This document shows positions 12,844-25,200 of a DNA stretch of 64,000 bases, in pieces. The number at the start of each line of letters is the position of its first letter. Within the stretch, counting starts at the first letter, position 1. Source of the DNA: Atrichornis clamosus. Lineage: Eukaryota; Chordata; Aves; Passeriformes; Menuridae. The notes beneath the pieces are model-generated. The model worked only from the letters and a program-made list of their open reading frames with translations, was not told the origin of the DNA and ran no database searches. The translations under genes were made by a program, and so were the position numbers. The stretch lies in the NCBI GenBank assembly GCA_013400975.1, contig WBMZ01015386.1:1-64000 (forward strand), read 5' to 3'.

Positions 12844-15539
12844 CAGCCTTGCCAGCATTGCCAGAACACACAGACCCCAGCAGAGAGCTCTCCAGCAGGA
12901 ACCTGATGGCTCTGCGGGGCTGTCCCAGCCAGCTCCTGGAAGCACTGTGCTTCCAACAACACCAACATCTGCAAGCTGCTCTCAGGAAATTTGGCCAAAA
13001 GCAGCAGACATGTGCTGTCCTCAAGAGCCACAAACTTTTGACCCTCCTGAGGTCACACCACGGGACTCACGTGGAGAGCACTCGTAGCATCACACACTGA
13101 CCTCTCAAAGAAGGTTATAAACCACACATGCAAGGATTCAACACCACCAGAAACGTTGGGTTCAGGGAATTTCTGTTGCCTGTGGCCTGAAACACTGACC
13201 CTGTTCCTAGGCAGCAGCTCGTGCCACTAAGCAAAGCTTCACCAGGCCTGTCCCCAGCCCCAGCAGCCCCCAAAGGATAATGCTCCTCACGCCTGGGAGC
13301 TCCAATTTGATGATTAAAATATTCCTGTGACAGCCAGATCAGCACAGCACCAGCAGGACTCGGGGGGCTTGTGAGAGATGCCAGCAGCAGATGGCAGGTA
13401 ACAGGAGAAGCCCCTTGGTGACAAGGCACACCTGCAGGGAGCACTGCCACGTCCTCCCAGCCCATCCCACCCAGGAATGGTAGCCTGGACTTCATTTCTG
13501 AATAAATTTTAGCTCAAGTTTAGCTCTTCCTGCTGCTGCAATGCCACAAACGACCCGAGGGTGGGTGTTGACGCAGCAGCGGCAGAACATCGACCCCAGG
13601 GTGTGTTATTTATGCACCCTCAGCCCTCCGGTTTTCCACAGATCTGCTCAGATCCCAGTTCTCAACAATGGGGAAGTGCTTCTCCAAGGATCCTGACTTT
13701 GTCAGGGCACCCATTCCAAGGGTTCCATTGTGTTCCGCAGGCGAACAAAGGCCGGCAATTCCCGGCACTCTGGGCTCCCGCAAGCCTTGGATGCCGGGCA
13801 CTCCTTCCTGCTGCCAACCAGCTCCAACACTTCCCACACTTCCCAGCTGCGCTGACCGTCACCAGGGGCCCTGCCGGCCTCCAGCTGTGCCCAGGCTTTG
13901 AGGAGGTGACGGGCACCGAGGGTGGGCACGGGCTCCCCTCACTCCGCAGCCACCGGTTTGTTCCACGCACGGCCGGTCATGCCCGGGGGGAGAGATTTTC
14001 CGCTGGAAAACTGCCCTGGAATAGTCTGCATCCCTTCTGCACACGAAGTGCTGGGGAGACGGCCCTGCTCAAGAATCATCCTGCTCCGGCAGAGCATCCC
14101 TGTGGGAGCGGCATTCCCGGGGCAGGCGCTGCTGGGAGTTCTCCCGCGATTCAGGCTTCCTACGAATTTTATCCATGCACGATGGGCTGTCATAAGTAAT
14201 GACGAGCACCGGGAGCAGCGCCGTGTGCCGGGAGTTTGCCTCGCTCCCTAACAGCAGCATCTTCCTTCAAAGCAAAGGGAGAAAGGGGAGGAGTTCCCTC
14301 ATCCACCACGGCCAGGGAACACAGGGACTGCGGCTTTAAATAGGGTAGGAAATGGGGGAAAGCTCAGATCTTCCACAGAGCAATGAGCTGCCTAATTCCC
14401 GTTGCCTTCAGGGCAAAGTCAGGCTCGGGAGCTGGTCAAGAGACAGTGAAGTCTTGCTGCCAGCAGGGATCTGAGCAGTCGTCCTGGAAACATCACTTTT
14501 CTACCCCAAATAGCACTGTTGATATTAATTCTGGATTAAGACAAACCCTGTGCTTGATAGCCAGAACCAGCACCAGACCTGGAGGACTGAGGTTTACGAT
14601 TGTCACAACAGAGAAAAGCAAATCCTCCGGAATTCCTCCTTTAATCGGCAGCAGGAAGAGGCTTCTCTAATTGCTTTGACCTTTGCTCAGTCAGCTTTCT
14701 GCTCACCGGGCTGGGCTTCCATGGGAGAGATCCACAAGCCCAATTCATTCCTCTCAAGTTTCCTGCTCTTCCCTTTCCCTACCCGGCAGCAAGACCCGGG
14801 AAAAACCAACTCATTCCCCCAGACTTTCCCCAAGCAACTGCGGATGTGGAATGTTCGTGATTAAGAGTTCATCCGTGGCCTCGGATGCTCCTCGAGGGTT
14901 GCTACAAACCTGCTGCTGAGTGAGTGCTAAGGCTGGGTTTGTTGGTTTTTTGGAAATACAGATGGAGATGAAGGAAATTTGTCAGGTAGATGTTTCGGCA
15001 CTGAGGTTTCCTGCTGTGCTTGGAGGCTCTTGGGGACGTGGTGGAGAGCAGGAATGCAGGAGGGAGCAGCACGGACTCGCTCCCGGCTGGCACACAGAGC
15101 CCCCCTAAACCCTCAGGTCTCTGTGCTGGCTGGGAATGCCTCTCCCACTGGGAGATCTGACAGCTCTGCCTGTTCCCATCAGCACCTCAGGTGGGTCCGC
15201 TGCAAGAGGAAGCTGTGGAAAAAGTCCACCTTGCTGGAAAATCCCCATTTTCACTCCTCCACCTGCGCTCAGTGCACAAAACCCGGGCACTGCCAAACCC
15301 AAACGTCACCCGAAGTGAGAGACCCCTTGGGAACATCGGGATGGGAAAACGCTGCAGTTCAAGCAATTTTTCATCCTTTCCGAAACGAATTCCCTCCTGC
15401 TTCCGGGGGTCCACAACACCTGACAAGGAGTTGCTCTCCAGGGGAAGGAGGGAAGCAGCGCATCCCCGCCCCGCTGCTCCTCACACTCGCTGGGGATGTG
15501 GCCACACGGACAGACGCAGCCCCCAGTCCGCAGCAGCCA
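12844..15539. other. Intergenic or unassigned stretch, no gene recognised
   Basis: Moderately GC-rich DNA. Open frames on both strands between 13.5 and 14.3 kb overlap one another and show no conserved domain. No repeat family recognised by eye. Confidence 0.45.
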
Positions 15540-15750
15540 CACCAAGGGGTGTCCCCCTCGTTTGGGGGCCGCGGACATCCCAGAGGGAGGCGGGACCCCC
15601 TCGGTGGAGGATTTGCCCCGCGCAGGGTCCGGCTCCGCCCGGCCCGGGAGCGGCCGCGGCCCCGCTCGGGGGAAGGGCGGGCTCGTGCCGCCACCCAGCG
15701 GTGTCCGGAGGGGCAGCGGGGACCCCCCCCCAGCGGGGACCCCCGGCAGG
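15540..15750. promoter_or_regulatory. CpG-rich segment, unassigned (possible small CpG island)
   Basis: This segment is dense in CpG and GC boxes, for example the run around 15625-15690 with CCGCCCGG, GGCCGCGGCC and AAGGGCGGGC. It directly abuts a C-rich minisatellite. It could be a promoter of an unrecognised transcript, or GC-rich DNA produced by the same repeat process. No first exon could be identified. Confidence 0.4.
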
Positions 15751-16345
15751 GACCGCCTCCAGACCCTCTGTCCACCTGGAGCCCCGCTCCGGGATCCCCC
15801 GCCGGACCCTCCGTCCGCCGGGATCCCCGCTCAAGGATCTTCCTACATCCCCTCCGTCCGCCGGGATCCTCCTCCAGACCCTCCGTGCGCAGAGATATCC
15901 CGCACCGGGATCCTCCTCCACCCTCGCCGTCCTCAGGGATCCCCGCTCAGGGATTCCCGCTCCGGGATCCGCCTCCGAACCCTCCGTCCAAAGGGATTCC
16001 CGCCCCGGGATCTCCCTCCAGCCCCGCCATCCTCAGGGATCCCTTCTCCAGACCCTCCATCCGCAGGGATCCCTGCTCAGGTCACCCCTCCAGCCCTTCC
16101 GTCCACAGGGATCCCGTGGTCCGGGATTCCTCTCCAGACCCTCTCTCCGCAGGGATCCCCGCTCAGAAATCCCCCTCGGGGCCCTCCATCCGCAGAGATT
16201 CCCGCTCAGGGATTCCCGATCCGGCCCCTCCGTCTTCCCCGCTCCAGACCCCCCGGGGCCCCTCTGGGCTTTTCCTCCAGCCCCTCCGTTCTCTGGGATC
16301 CCCCTCCAGCCCCTCCATCCCCTGGGATCCCCCTCCAGCCCCCTC
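15751..16345. repeat. C-rich modular minisatellite, about 14-15 irregular units
   Basis: Degenerate tandem units are built from modules. A CTCCRTCCGCAGGGATCC-like head is followed by an optional CCGCTCAGGGATTCC-like insert and a CTCCAGACC or CTCCAGCCC tail. Units are therefore about 30 bp or about 43-59 bp. The strand is strongly C-rich with few stop codons, so all three plus-strand frames stay open for hundreds of codons. These are not genes. Confidence 0.88.
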
Positions 16346-19300
16346 CCCGAGCCCCCTCGGGGCACAGCCCCCCCTTCCCCGCTGACATTCCTCAGTTTGC
16401 CTCCGTCCTACAAATCATTTCCTTGCAGGATGTTCAGGCTTCGTTCCCTGACCCAGATCAGTGCTTGGTTTCTCCTTGTTTCTAGGCACTTTCAGGTCAC
16501 CTGCATTGCCTGTGAGGATTTCCTTGGAAATGTGCATTTTCAGGCTGTTTCTCCCCCTTCCCTGAGCCTTTAGGAACACCACCAGGCTTTTGGGAGGGTG
16601 AGGCTCAAATTTAGGGGCACATCCATTGCTCTGAGCCCCAGAGTGGGCCCTTACCCGCCATAATCACCTTCCTTGGCCATTTGTGCCTGCCAGGGGACAA
16701 TTTTGTTCATAAAGGCCTCTGGGTCCCCCTGTTTTTCAGTCTCTCACCTCACCTGAGCTGCTCCTGGGCTCTCATCCTTTCCCCACTGACAAAACAACCC
16801 CGTGGTGTGATTTATCCCACGGCCACGTGGAATATTTTGCCACCCTCCTCACTATAAACCCCCCTCTGGCTGGAATATAGAGGTCATTACCAGCAGGGAT
16901 TTTTCCAAAGGACAAATGATAGAGCATTGTGAAATGTTTTATTCACAAGCATTAAAAAAAGCTGGTCTCTGCCTTGCCCTATTCTTTTAATTTTTTTGTC
17001 ACTACAGATTAAACCTTCTCATTGTTATTTATTCCATCAAGGCGCAAGAACCATGCTGCAAGGAGCCAACAAAAGAGAGAGCACAGGGAAACCTATGTGG
17101 AGATCCCAACTGCTTTTTAAACATCCTGTAAAGAAACATCTTCAAAAGGGAAATAGGGAATATTGGTTCTGGTAGGAAGCCTCACAGGACAGAGCCTGGA
17201 GCAGCTGGGATGGTCGATGGGATGCAGTTTTTAGCCTTAGGATAAGCTACTGCCGTCAGCAAAGGTCACAGCAGAGCTGGAAAGGCCTTTTATAAAGGAG
17301 AAACACAAACCAAAGCCATCCCAGTAACCCAGGAAAAGGCACAGCAAGGAACCTGGATCCCTGGAGAGCCAGTGCAGGGCACTGAGGGACAGGGATGACA
17401 CTCAGGGGTGGTGCTGAAGGAAGATCCAAACCCAGCCAGCTCCCACCTTGCTCCCTGTTTCTGTAGCCGAGCTGTTCCAGCCCAGGGTTAACAAACAGCT
17501 CAAGGTCAGGCCACAGACTGCATCCAAAACTTTGGCAAAAGCTGACAGAAAGGATCAACAATGGGACCTTTGTGTGTGCAGCTCCTGAGGATCTTCCAGG
17601 ACAGTGGTGAGGCTCAGAGATCCAAACCCTGGGAGTCACTGGGTGACAGCAGACAAACAAGTCACCAGAGTGTGACACAAACGTGGCTTTCTACCTTTAG
17701 CTACAGATTGATTTTCCCTCTGCCAGGCAATCCATCACTAGCAACGTTTTGCTCAGTGCCTGGCGGGGGGAAAAGGAGAATTTCCAATCCAAATTGCAGC
17801 AGCTGCCTGCTCACTCATTATTCAACAGGAACTTTGGAGAACAACATTTCATTGAAGCTGTTCCACGCAGAAAGCTGGAGCGATTTGCTTTGCAGAGAGA
17901 AGGCAAGGAGGCAGCTGTTGCTCCTGGTTTTCAGCAATGCTTCCATGTAACACCAAAATACTTGGCACAAAGCAGCTGATTGAAGGGATGCCATCACTGC
18001 TGGAGGATGGCAGGGGCTGCTGACGCTGGGGGTGACCCGACTGCAAACACAGCACGGGCATTTTTGCCAGGGGAGCAACCTTTCTGTCATTTTTCATTTA
18101 TTATTCCAGTTTCTTACCAACCAGCCTGACTGCAGGGTTAGCCAGTGAATCACTGCTGGCCACCCCACCCTTCCAGCACCTGGGAACAGCAGCAAAAAGG
18201 GCCTTTCCCCCTCCCCTCCTTGCACCAGCTGATTGAAACACCTCCTTTGAAGCTGCTTGTTCTATCCAGAGCCACGAGGGAGCTTTGGAAAAACCTCACT
18301 TAAGGCTAGGGAACTAAATGAGAGCAATTTTCCCTATGTAAAAAGCTTGGGAAGAGTCCAGGCAGGAGGTTGCTCACCTTTTCCTTCAGAACAAACCAAA
18401 TTCAATCCCACATGGATTTGCTCAGTGCTTTTCCCTCAGCAGGAGCTCAGCACAAATCCTCCCGTCAGTTTGCTCAAGTGTAACTCCCTGAGTGAAAAAA
18501 CCAGGATTTTCTTGAAGGAAGTTGCCCTCGTGTAAAACTCAGTGAGCAAAGCCTTGCCAGAGAAGTGCTGCTCGTTGGGAAAGGGAGTTTATTTCACAAA
18601 ACAAGGGAGGATGTGTCCCCCTGCCTCCCTCCTGCTCTCTGCTGGCTGAGGGGAAGAATTCAGGAGGCCAAAACTTTGGCTTTGCTACCTGAAGCAGTGA
18701 CAGACCCACTCCCAGCTGAGGCTCATTCCAGGCAGGAATTTCAGAACAGGTTTCCCAGAGCCGCACCAAAAGCATGGATAAAACCAGAATTACCTTGGAA
18801 TCACTTTTGTCTACTGATTCCTGGTAAAAATGATAAAACAATGTCACAGATTTGCTTGGAAGTGATGCTCCCATTCCCCCCAGGGTTGAAGAGGCACCAC
18901 TTGGATGCTCTGCAGGGTTTTCCAGGGAAGCAGGGCAGGCTGGCCTTGCTGCACTTGTCGAACACACAGTGCTTATCTCCTAACAAGCTTCCAAGAGCAA
19001 AACATCGACATTCCCACTCTCCCCAGCACTGAGAACGTGCAGGTGCCACTCGTCCCAGCTGGGGCTGGAATTGAAAAAGCCAAATTGTATCTTCATTCCA
19101 AGCCATCCTGTACATCCTGCAGCCACTGTGCCACACTCAGCTCCTGGCTCAGCTGAGGGAGTTCCGCAGCCCTTGGAGTGGGGAGGCAGCAGAAGGAATG
19201 CTCAGCATCAAGGAATAGCAACAGGAGAGGTGGGTTTGGATCACAGTGTCTGCATTTCTCATGGTGGGCATCAGCTCCATTCCCTACACCACAAAAAAAA

Positions 19301-19440
19301 CCCCCAAAAAGGTGCTTACTACACCTTGGGTACACAAAAGGCTTGAAATTCCAGTTTACTGCAGGTTTTTCCCTAATTTCCTCCAGTGGTCCACATGATG
19401 TAGGTGATTTATGAAACCCCTGCAGCAACTGGGCTGTGGA
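16346..19440. other. Intergenic stretch downstream of TMEM248, no gene recognised
   Basis: AT-richer, unique-looking DNA with no recognisable exon. In human, SBDS lies beyond TMEM248 in convergent orientation. Nothing resembling SBDS was seen on the plus strand here. Confidence 0.5.
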
Positions 19441-19470
19441 AATCAAGACAACAGGGTAAACTTCATAGTT

Positions 19471-19476
19471 TTTATT
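19471..19476 (-). terminator. TMEM248: Poly(A) signal AATAAA of TMEM248
   Basis: The plus strand reads TTTATT, giving a canonical AATAAA on the minus strand. A T/G-rich stretch (TGTTGTCTTG) follows about 20-30 nt downstream, as expected for a cleavage and polyadenylation site. Confidence 0.7.
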
Positions 19477-21296
19477 CTGCAAAGCAATATGCACATCTTA
19501 CAAACACAAAATTAATCTAGGAGAGAAATGTCATTTCCAAATCAGCTATTAACCATCATGCAACAAGACAAGTGAAATGTAAGAACAAAACAAAACAGAA
19601 CAGCCATCTTAACCCCACAATCACCTGCAGAGGGTTGAAACCAAGGCTCAGATTTTCTATGTAATGCCAAAGAAAATGCAAAAGAAAATGGCAGCTTTCT
19701 AAGAACAAGAAAACACGTACAAATAGAATCAAAACTGATTCAAGTCATAGTTAAAAAGAAAAAAGAAAACAAAAAAAGGAAAGATCAATATGATCTGAAC
19801 TTTAATATTAAGTTTTAACTCTTCTGTTTGGCTGCATTTAACTTTGTACATTGCCTGGGAACAATCCAAGATTCCTCAGTATTCCAGCACGTTGGCCTGA
19901 TGGGACACCCCTCACCTCTCTGCTGCAATGCAGGGCTGCAAAGGGATGAACTAAGGCCAAAAAGCACAACTCCCTAATGTTTTCCCTTTTGCTTTTGTGG
20001 GTCTCGATCTTTTTTAATATTTTTGGCGGCTTCACAAAGTGGGTGAGAAGTTTTCGAGCAGGCTCCTTTAATTCTCAAATCTGTTTTCCCCCCCCACAGT
20101 AAATTCCAGTTTGGACATTTGGAGTTTAGGTTTTAATTTGTTGAAAGAGAAAGGATCTGCTTTGCTTTTCTAAAGGAGCCACGTTAGGTTGGGTTATGTT
20201 TTCTAGGTATTCCCAGAATTTGCACCACCTCCCTCCCAATCCATTTCCTATTCCTGCCTTTGGTCCCCAGATCCAGCCACCCTCGTAGGCAACTCTTGGA
20301 GTGAGGATTAACACAGAAGGCTGGGCATGTGTGATTTAGGAACAGCTCAGGCTGTGACTTAGGAACAGCTCAGGAGAAGTTCTTGGCCTGTTTCACTTCC
20401 CTGACTCATTCCAGGGAAGCAGCATCAGCCCATAGCAGCATCAGGAGAAAACTGGAAGCTTTGTTTTATCCCTAAACTTCAAACTAGGCCATCTCTACAG
20501 CTTTGCCTTAACATTCCCTGGAGAAAAACACGTTAGTTAATCCCACCTAAGTAACAGAAATTCCAGAAGGAAACGTGTTCTGAAGGAAACTGTGACAATT
20601 CAAACACTCTTAAGAACTTGTGAACTTACTGAAGTCCCAACACACAGAGACCAGTGGTGGTGTCTGTAGGTAATAAACTGGGAATATCGTGCCAGCATAA
20701 CTGAGACTATGGCATTCTGACTTGGCTTTCTTCTTCAGTGGAGTAGAAGGAAGAGGAAAAAAAAAGCCTGTGCGAATGAAGGAATGCAGAGCTGTTACAA
20801 CTCCTCGTGAGAAAGCTGGGAGGAAAGATGAGAAGTCAATTAAGGCAACCAGTGAGATTTTAAAAGCAGTGGTGGAAATGTCTGCAGGAAGGCCCTGACT
20901 CCTGAAATTAAGGAGGCTACTCAAGAAGGAGCCAGGAAGGAAAACAGCAAAAGGCAGAACGGGGACGGGAGAAAAGCAGGGGATAAAACGTCGGAGTGAA
21001 GAACGCACGCAGAGAACAGAGAGTGTTTCACTGTGTGCTTGCTTTGACCTCAGCCACAACAGCCCTGCTCCTGCTGCCATCCTGGCCAGGGTGGGCAGCA
21101 CCACACGGGACTGGGACAAAGCCCAGCAGTGTCGTTTTCCGCTGCGCTTCGGAGCTGCACGGAGAGTCCCAAAGTGAAGCTCTCTAACAGACTCTGGGAT
21201 TGCTTTTCATCATCATTTGCACTTGCCCAAGGCCGTGCAGAGCCCCAGCAGACTGTCAACACAATACATCTTTTTATTACGTTTCACTTTCTAGAA

Positions 21297-21336
21297 GGGG
21301 GGGGGAAAAAAAAAAAAGAAAAAAAGAAAAAAAAGG
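21297..21336. repeat. G-run followed by A-rich tract in the TMEM248 3' UTR
   Basis: A run of about nine G is followed by about 27 mostly A residues with isolated G. In the transcript this is a U-rich tract followed by C-rich sequence. Confidence 0.85.
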
Positions 21337-22203
21337 AGTTTACAGAAAGCTGCTCTGCAGCAGAGACACACAATCCTGGCTGGAGGGCTGTGGATGGGAG
21401 GCCAAGTGGAAAACTTTTCCAGATAGTCTCTGTGCTGACTGGTTCTCTGGCATTCAGCAAGCCAAATAAAAAACAACAAAAAAAAACCAAACCAAAAAGA
21501 CAAACCAAACCAAAAAAGAAAATCAAACAGTACTTTTCAGTAAGTAACAGTTTAAAATGGGACTTCACTTCTTAAATTTTTTTTTTACTATGAATAAAAG
21601 CACAAGTTTGCCCTAAATACAGCACTATTAAAATGTGAATATGTATTTCTTTCTTCAAAAAGAGAAAAAAAAAAGAATCTAAAATGTTGATATCTTTTCT
21701 TGCAAGCAAGGAGCAAATGGAATAAAGTATTAGGCCACACAAATACACATTGAATTCATGTAATAGATTGGTGGCTTTGGAAATGCAGTATTATATCAAA
21801 GGTGCAATACTGGTTTCAAACACACTGTACATATTGGGCAAAAAACAAAGATCTCTTGGTTTGGTTGAGACACTTGCAAAGGCATCTTCACCTGCCCAGT
21901 TGCAGCTAGACAAAAATATCTTGCTCTGCCTCTATGTAGCCATATCAGTGACCTTATCTACACCAACATTGGGGGATGTCCACAGGGAGAGAGGGAAGGG
22001 TTCCAGGACAAGTGCATTTCCTCTGACCTACTCTGAATATACTTTTATAAATATGTACAAATCAATTACAGGCACTTGAAATGTCTTTGGTTGGAATAAA
22101 CCAACAATTGCAAGGTAATGTATTCACAGAGTGTTAAGACCCAGGCTGGGTTCAGCAGGCAATGGTTTCGCTTCTCGGTCGCTCTCGGGAGAAGGAGGGG
22201 GAT

Positions 22204-22224
22204 TTATGCTTCTGACAAAGCAAC
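22204..22224 (-). CDS. TMEM248: TMEM248 last coding segment (six codons plus stop)
   Basis: After a T-rich tract and acceptor ATCCCAG the sequence reads Val-Ala-Leu-Ser-Glu-Ala-stop, matching the VALAEA end of the human protein. Only 21 nt of the terminal exon are coding, so ORF-based searches miss it. The exon continues as the 3' UTR. Confidence 0.95.
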   Translation of the reverse strand, partial: VALSEA

Positions 22225-25200
22225 CTGGGATAAAAAAAAAGAAAAAGAAAATATTTAATTAAAGGCAAATTCTTAATCCTGTAACAGTGATATTACTTAT
22301 CTCTGTGCAGCTGGCAGAGCTGTCCTTGTCTTTTCAAAGAACCTTGGAAAGTCCGACTTGGAAAGGAAATCAAAGTCAGTCTGAAGGTGTTTTGTACTTT
22401 GCAAAATCAACAGAATCAAAGTCCCAAACCACCCGAACCCAACAAAACCCAGGCCATCCTACACTACTAAATACCATTAAGATCAAAAGGTGTCAACACT
22501 GCCTTTCCACTTCACAATTCAATATACTCATATTTAATCCTTCAAGCAAACTGCAGTCTCCAGTGCAGTATTGAACAATGACTGCTTCAACAGCTTTGTA
22601 ATTGCTTTTAACTTAATTCTGATTAACAACCATTAGATTTATGCATTAGGTTTTATTCAAAGTTTTCTGTCTGTTGTAATAAAAGATAAATAAAAGTACA
22701 CAATGCCACCTATTCAGTGCTTCACTCGAAACAGCTCAAGCAACATCAGAATTGTGGCAGAAGAGCCCCAGCCCAGCACTTCTTGAGCTGCAGTAATTCC
22801 CTTCTGGAGGACAGAAACCTAATTCTGAGGATCTAAAAAGCACATGTATGTATTTTGCAGCACCCATCTGTACTGTCCCCAGTGAAACACCCACGTCTCT
22901 TTGAAAAAGCAATTAAATCTACATCTGCAGAGACAAGAAAAACCAGTCTGTCCTGTGTGAAAAAGGAGGTTTTCTATGTTTTCTTATCAGAGTCAATATT
23001 TTGTTACCACACAGACTGACCTTTTCAGAGCAGAATTCTGTGTTGCTTTGCCTCAGTTTGCTTGGTCTGCCTTTAATCACTGCATAGCAGAACATTGTAA
23101 TCACCATCACAAAGAGGAAGTAACTGGTGTGCATCAGATGCAGGTTTATTAGAGAGCGATCATCCTGCCAGAGAAAATCAAATTAAAACCATTTACTGAC
23201 AGGGCATCAATGCCTGGCATTTTATATTGAAGCAATAATTACCAGATCAACACGGAAATTACTTCCTGAATCAACTTTCTCCCCCTTACACAGCTGGCAC
23301 AGTAATGAAAGTGATTCCTAATTGTGGCACAAAGAGCCAAAATGTTTCTTGTGTTAAAAATCTGTGTTAAAGATCTTTTTCCAAATAGTGGCAGAGACTT
23401 TCGTGAAATGATTTCAAAATAAAAATGTTGGTTATGAAGAGCTGTGAGGCACATGGATAGAGCCCATCACACCCACTGGGGTCAAGCATCCCCAGCTCTG
23501 TCTCAGCCCTTGAGCTACACAATAAACCAGCAGCAAAAATGACTATTTTAGGACAGGAACAGAACCATATTCAATGAAAACAGAGCTAAGCACTCATTGA
23601 AATAACAGAGAGGAACAGCCCAGCACTTACATCTGGAACTATAACAGTTAGTTTGGGATTTAAAGCATGGTACACTTTTCCAATGGCTCCTTTGTAACAC
23701 CAGAAGGGGTTATAATCCTGGGCATATTTTGTGTTAGAGTCCCTTGCTGTGGTGAAGATCTTGTACCACAGAGTGGCATTGCTGTAGGTTTCAGGAACAC
23801 AATGTGGTGGCTGACTGCAGAAAAAACAGAATTAATTAGCACCCTGAATTGCATTTGCCAGGTTCAATCAGGACAGCTTTTCTTCTCAAATCGTGGTTTT
23901 AGTTTGCACCTTCCAAAACAGCAACAACACCCAAAAGAGTCTATGAAAAACCACTTGATTGCTATACTGAGATTTTAGAATTTAACTGCATGTTGTTCCA
24001 GTAAGGCAACATCCCAGAGTTTAATTGGAAAACCACTGGTTTTCCTAAGGCTTCACACAGCCAAGTGACTCTGGTGGCTCTCCAGGTGGGATGGATACAG
24101 TCAGGGAATCCAGAGCAGACAAAGGGAAGGTATTTTGGTGAAAGCAAAGCAGCATTTGGCTTATGCTGATCTCTCAGCAGGGAAGAGGGTAAGAACCTTA
24201 GTGTCAAATCTGATCTCTGCAACTAAATTATAGGGAATCTTTCTTAAATCTCCATGGATTCTTTTGTCCCCAGTGAAGTTGAAATGTTGAAAGGCAGGTA
24301 TGGGCTAGAGCTTAAAACATCCTCAGAAAAATCCAGTGCTGCTCAAAGACAGCAGAAATTTCAAGACAAATGTTTCACCGTGGGACGAGGAGTGCAGGGA
24401 CAGAATTTCCATGACCAACAGGAATGTTCACCAGGAACTAACAACCTCAGAGAACCAGCTGTGGAATTCATCACCCAGGAAGCAGCCCATGAAGGAGAGT
24501 TTCCAATGCACTCACACTGTGACCGGGAATACGTTGCTGGCCGCTGTCACGGTCATGCAGGTGGTGAACACAACCTGCTCGCAGTGGCCGTGCAGAACAC
24601 AATCGTCTGAATTCCAGGCAGCTGGCAGGGTGAAGGTGATGTTTATTTCCTCGTGGGATTCTCTGCCTTTGAGAAAGAGAGAAGGAGAGCTGGGTTTGGT
24701 TCACAAAAGTATCCGAGCAACCATCGCTGGGGTAAGGAGAGCACACAGATGATCCGGGCAGGAAGCATCACCCTAAATCTGCACCTTTGGAGTCATCCCG
24801 GATCTTTATCAGCAACAAAGAGAGCAAAAGGAAAGTTCAAAACCAAAACAAACTACAAAAACTCCCAGCTGCTGGTCTTCCTAATCTCTCCCACCCCAGA
24901 TCTGGGGTCATTAGGCTCCTTTCAGAAATTAAAAGCTCTTTGTAAGTGAACTCATGCATGTTCAGAGAACTTTATTAGAAAAACCTCTCTCCTCTTAAAA
25001 AAACTTTGTTCCACATTTGTTTTTTCAGATGCTGACTTTTCAAATTGGGAGATATTTGTGTAGAGAAAAAGGTGTCAGCAGGCACTGAACTGCACATGAA
25101 GTCATGTCCAATAACTCCACGTGGATGCATCCAGACTGAAAATAAACCCAGGCTGCTGCAAATGGAACTTGCATTTGATAGCTCTTAAAGCAGTAACAAA

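Larger units (their letters stand above)
19450..22203 (-). other. TMEM248: TMEM248 3' untranslated region
   Basis: This AT-rich stretch follows the TMEM248 stop codon on the minus strand and ends at the first convincing minus-strand poly(A) signal, so the UTR is about 2.75 kb. It contains a G then A-rich tract (21297-21336) and CAAAC-type simple sequence (about 21464-21530). The exact cleavage site is inferred. Confidence 0.7.

Noticed and set aside
12288..13087. Long open frames with poly-Leu, poly-Pro, poly-Ser, poly-Gly or poly-Arg
   Set aside because: Produced by the (GGA)n/(TCC)n microsatellite read in every frame.
14979..16573. Three overlapping plus-strand open frames of 329-468 codons
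   Set aside because: They cross the C-rich minisatellite and CpG block in all three frames at once, with Pro/Ser/Arg/Gly-rich repetitive translations and no domain. They are compositional artefacts.
16346..19440. SBDS expected by human synteny on the plus strand
   Set aside because: I searched by eye for conserved SBDS peptide stretches in the plus-strand translations and found none.
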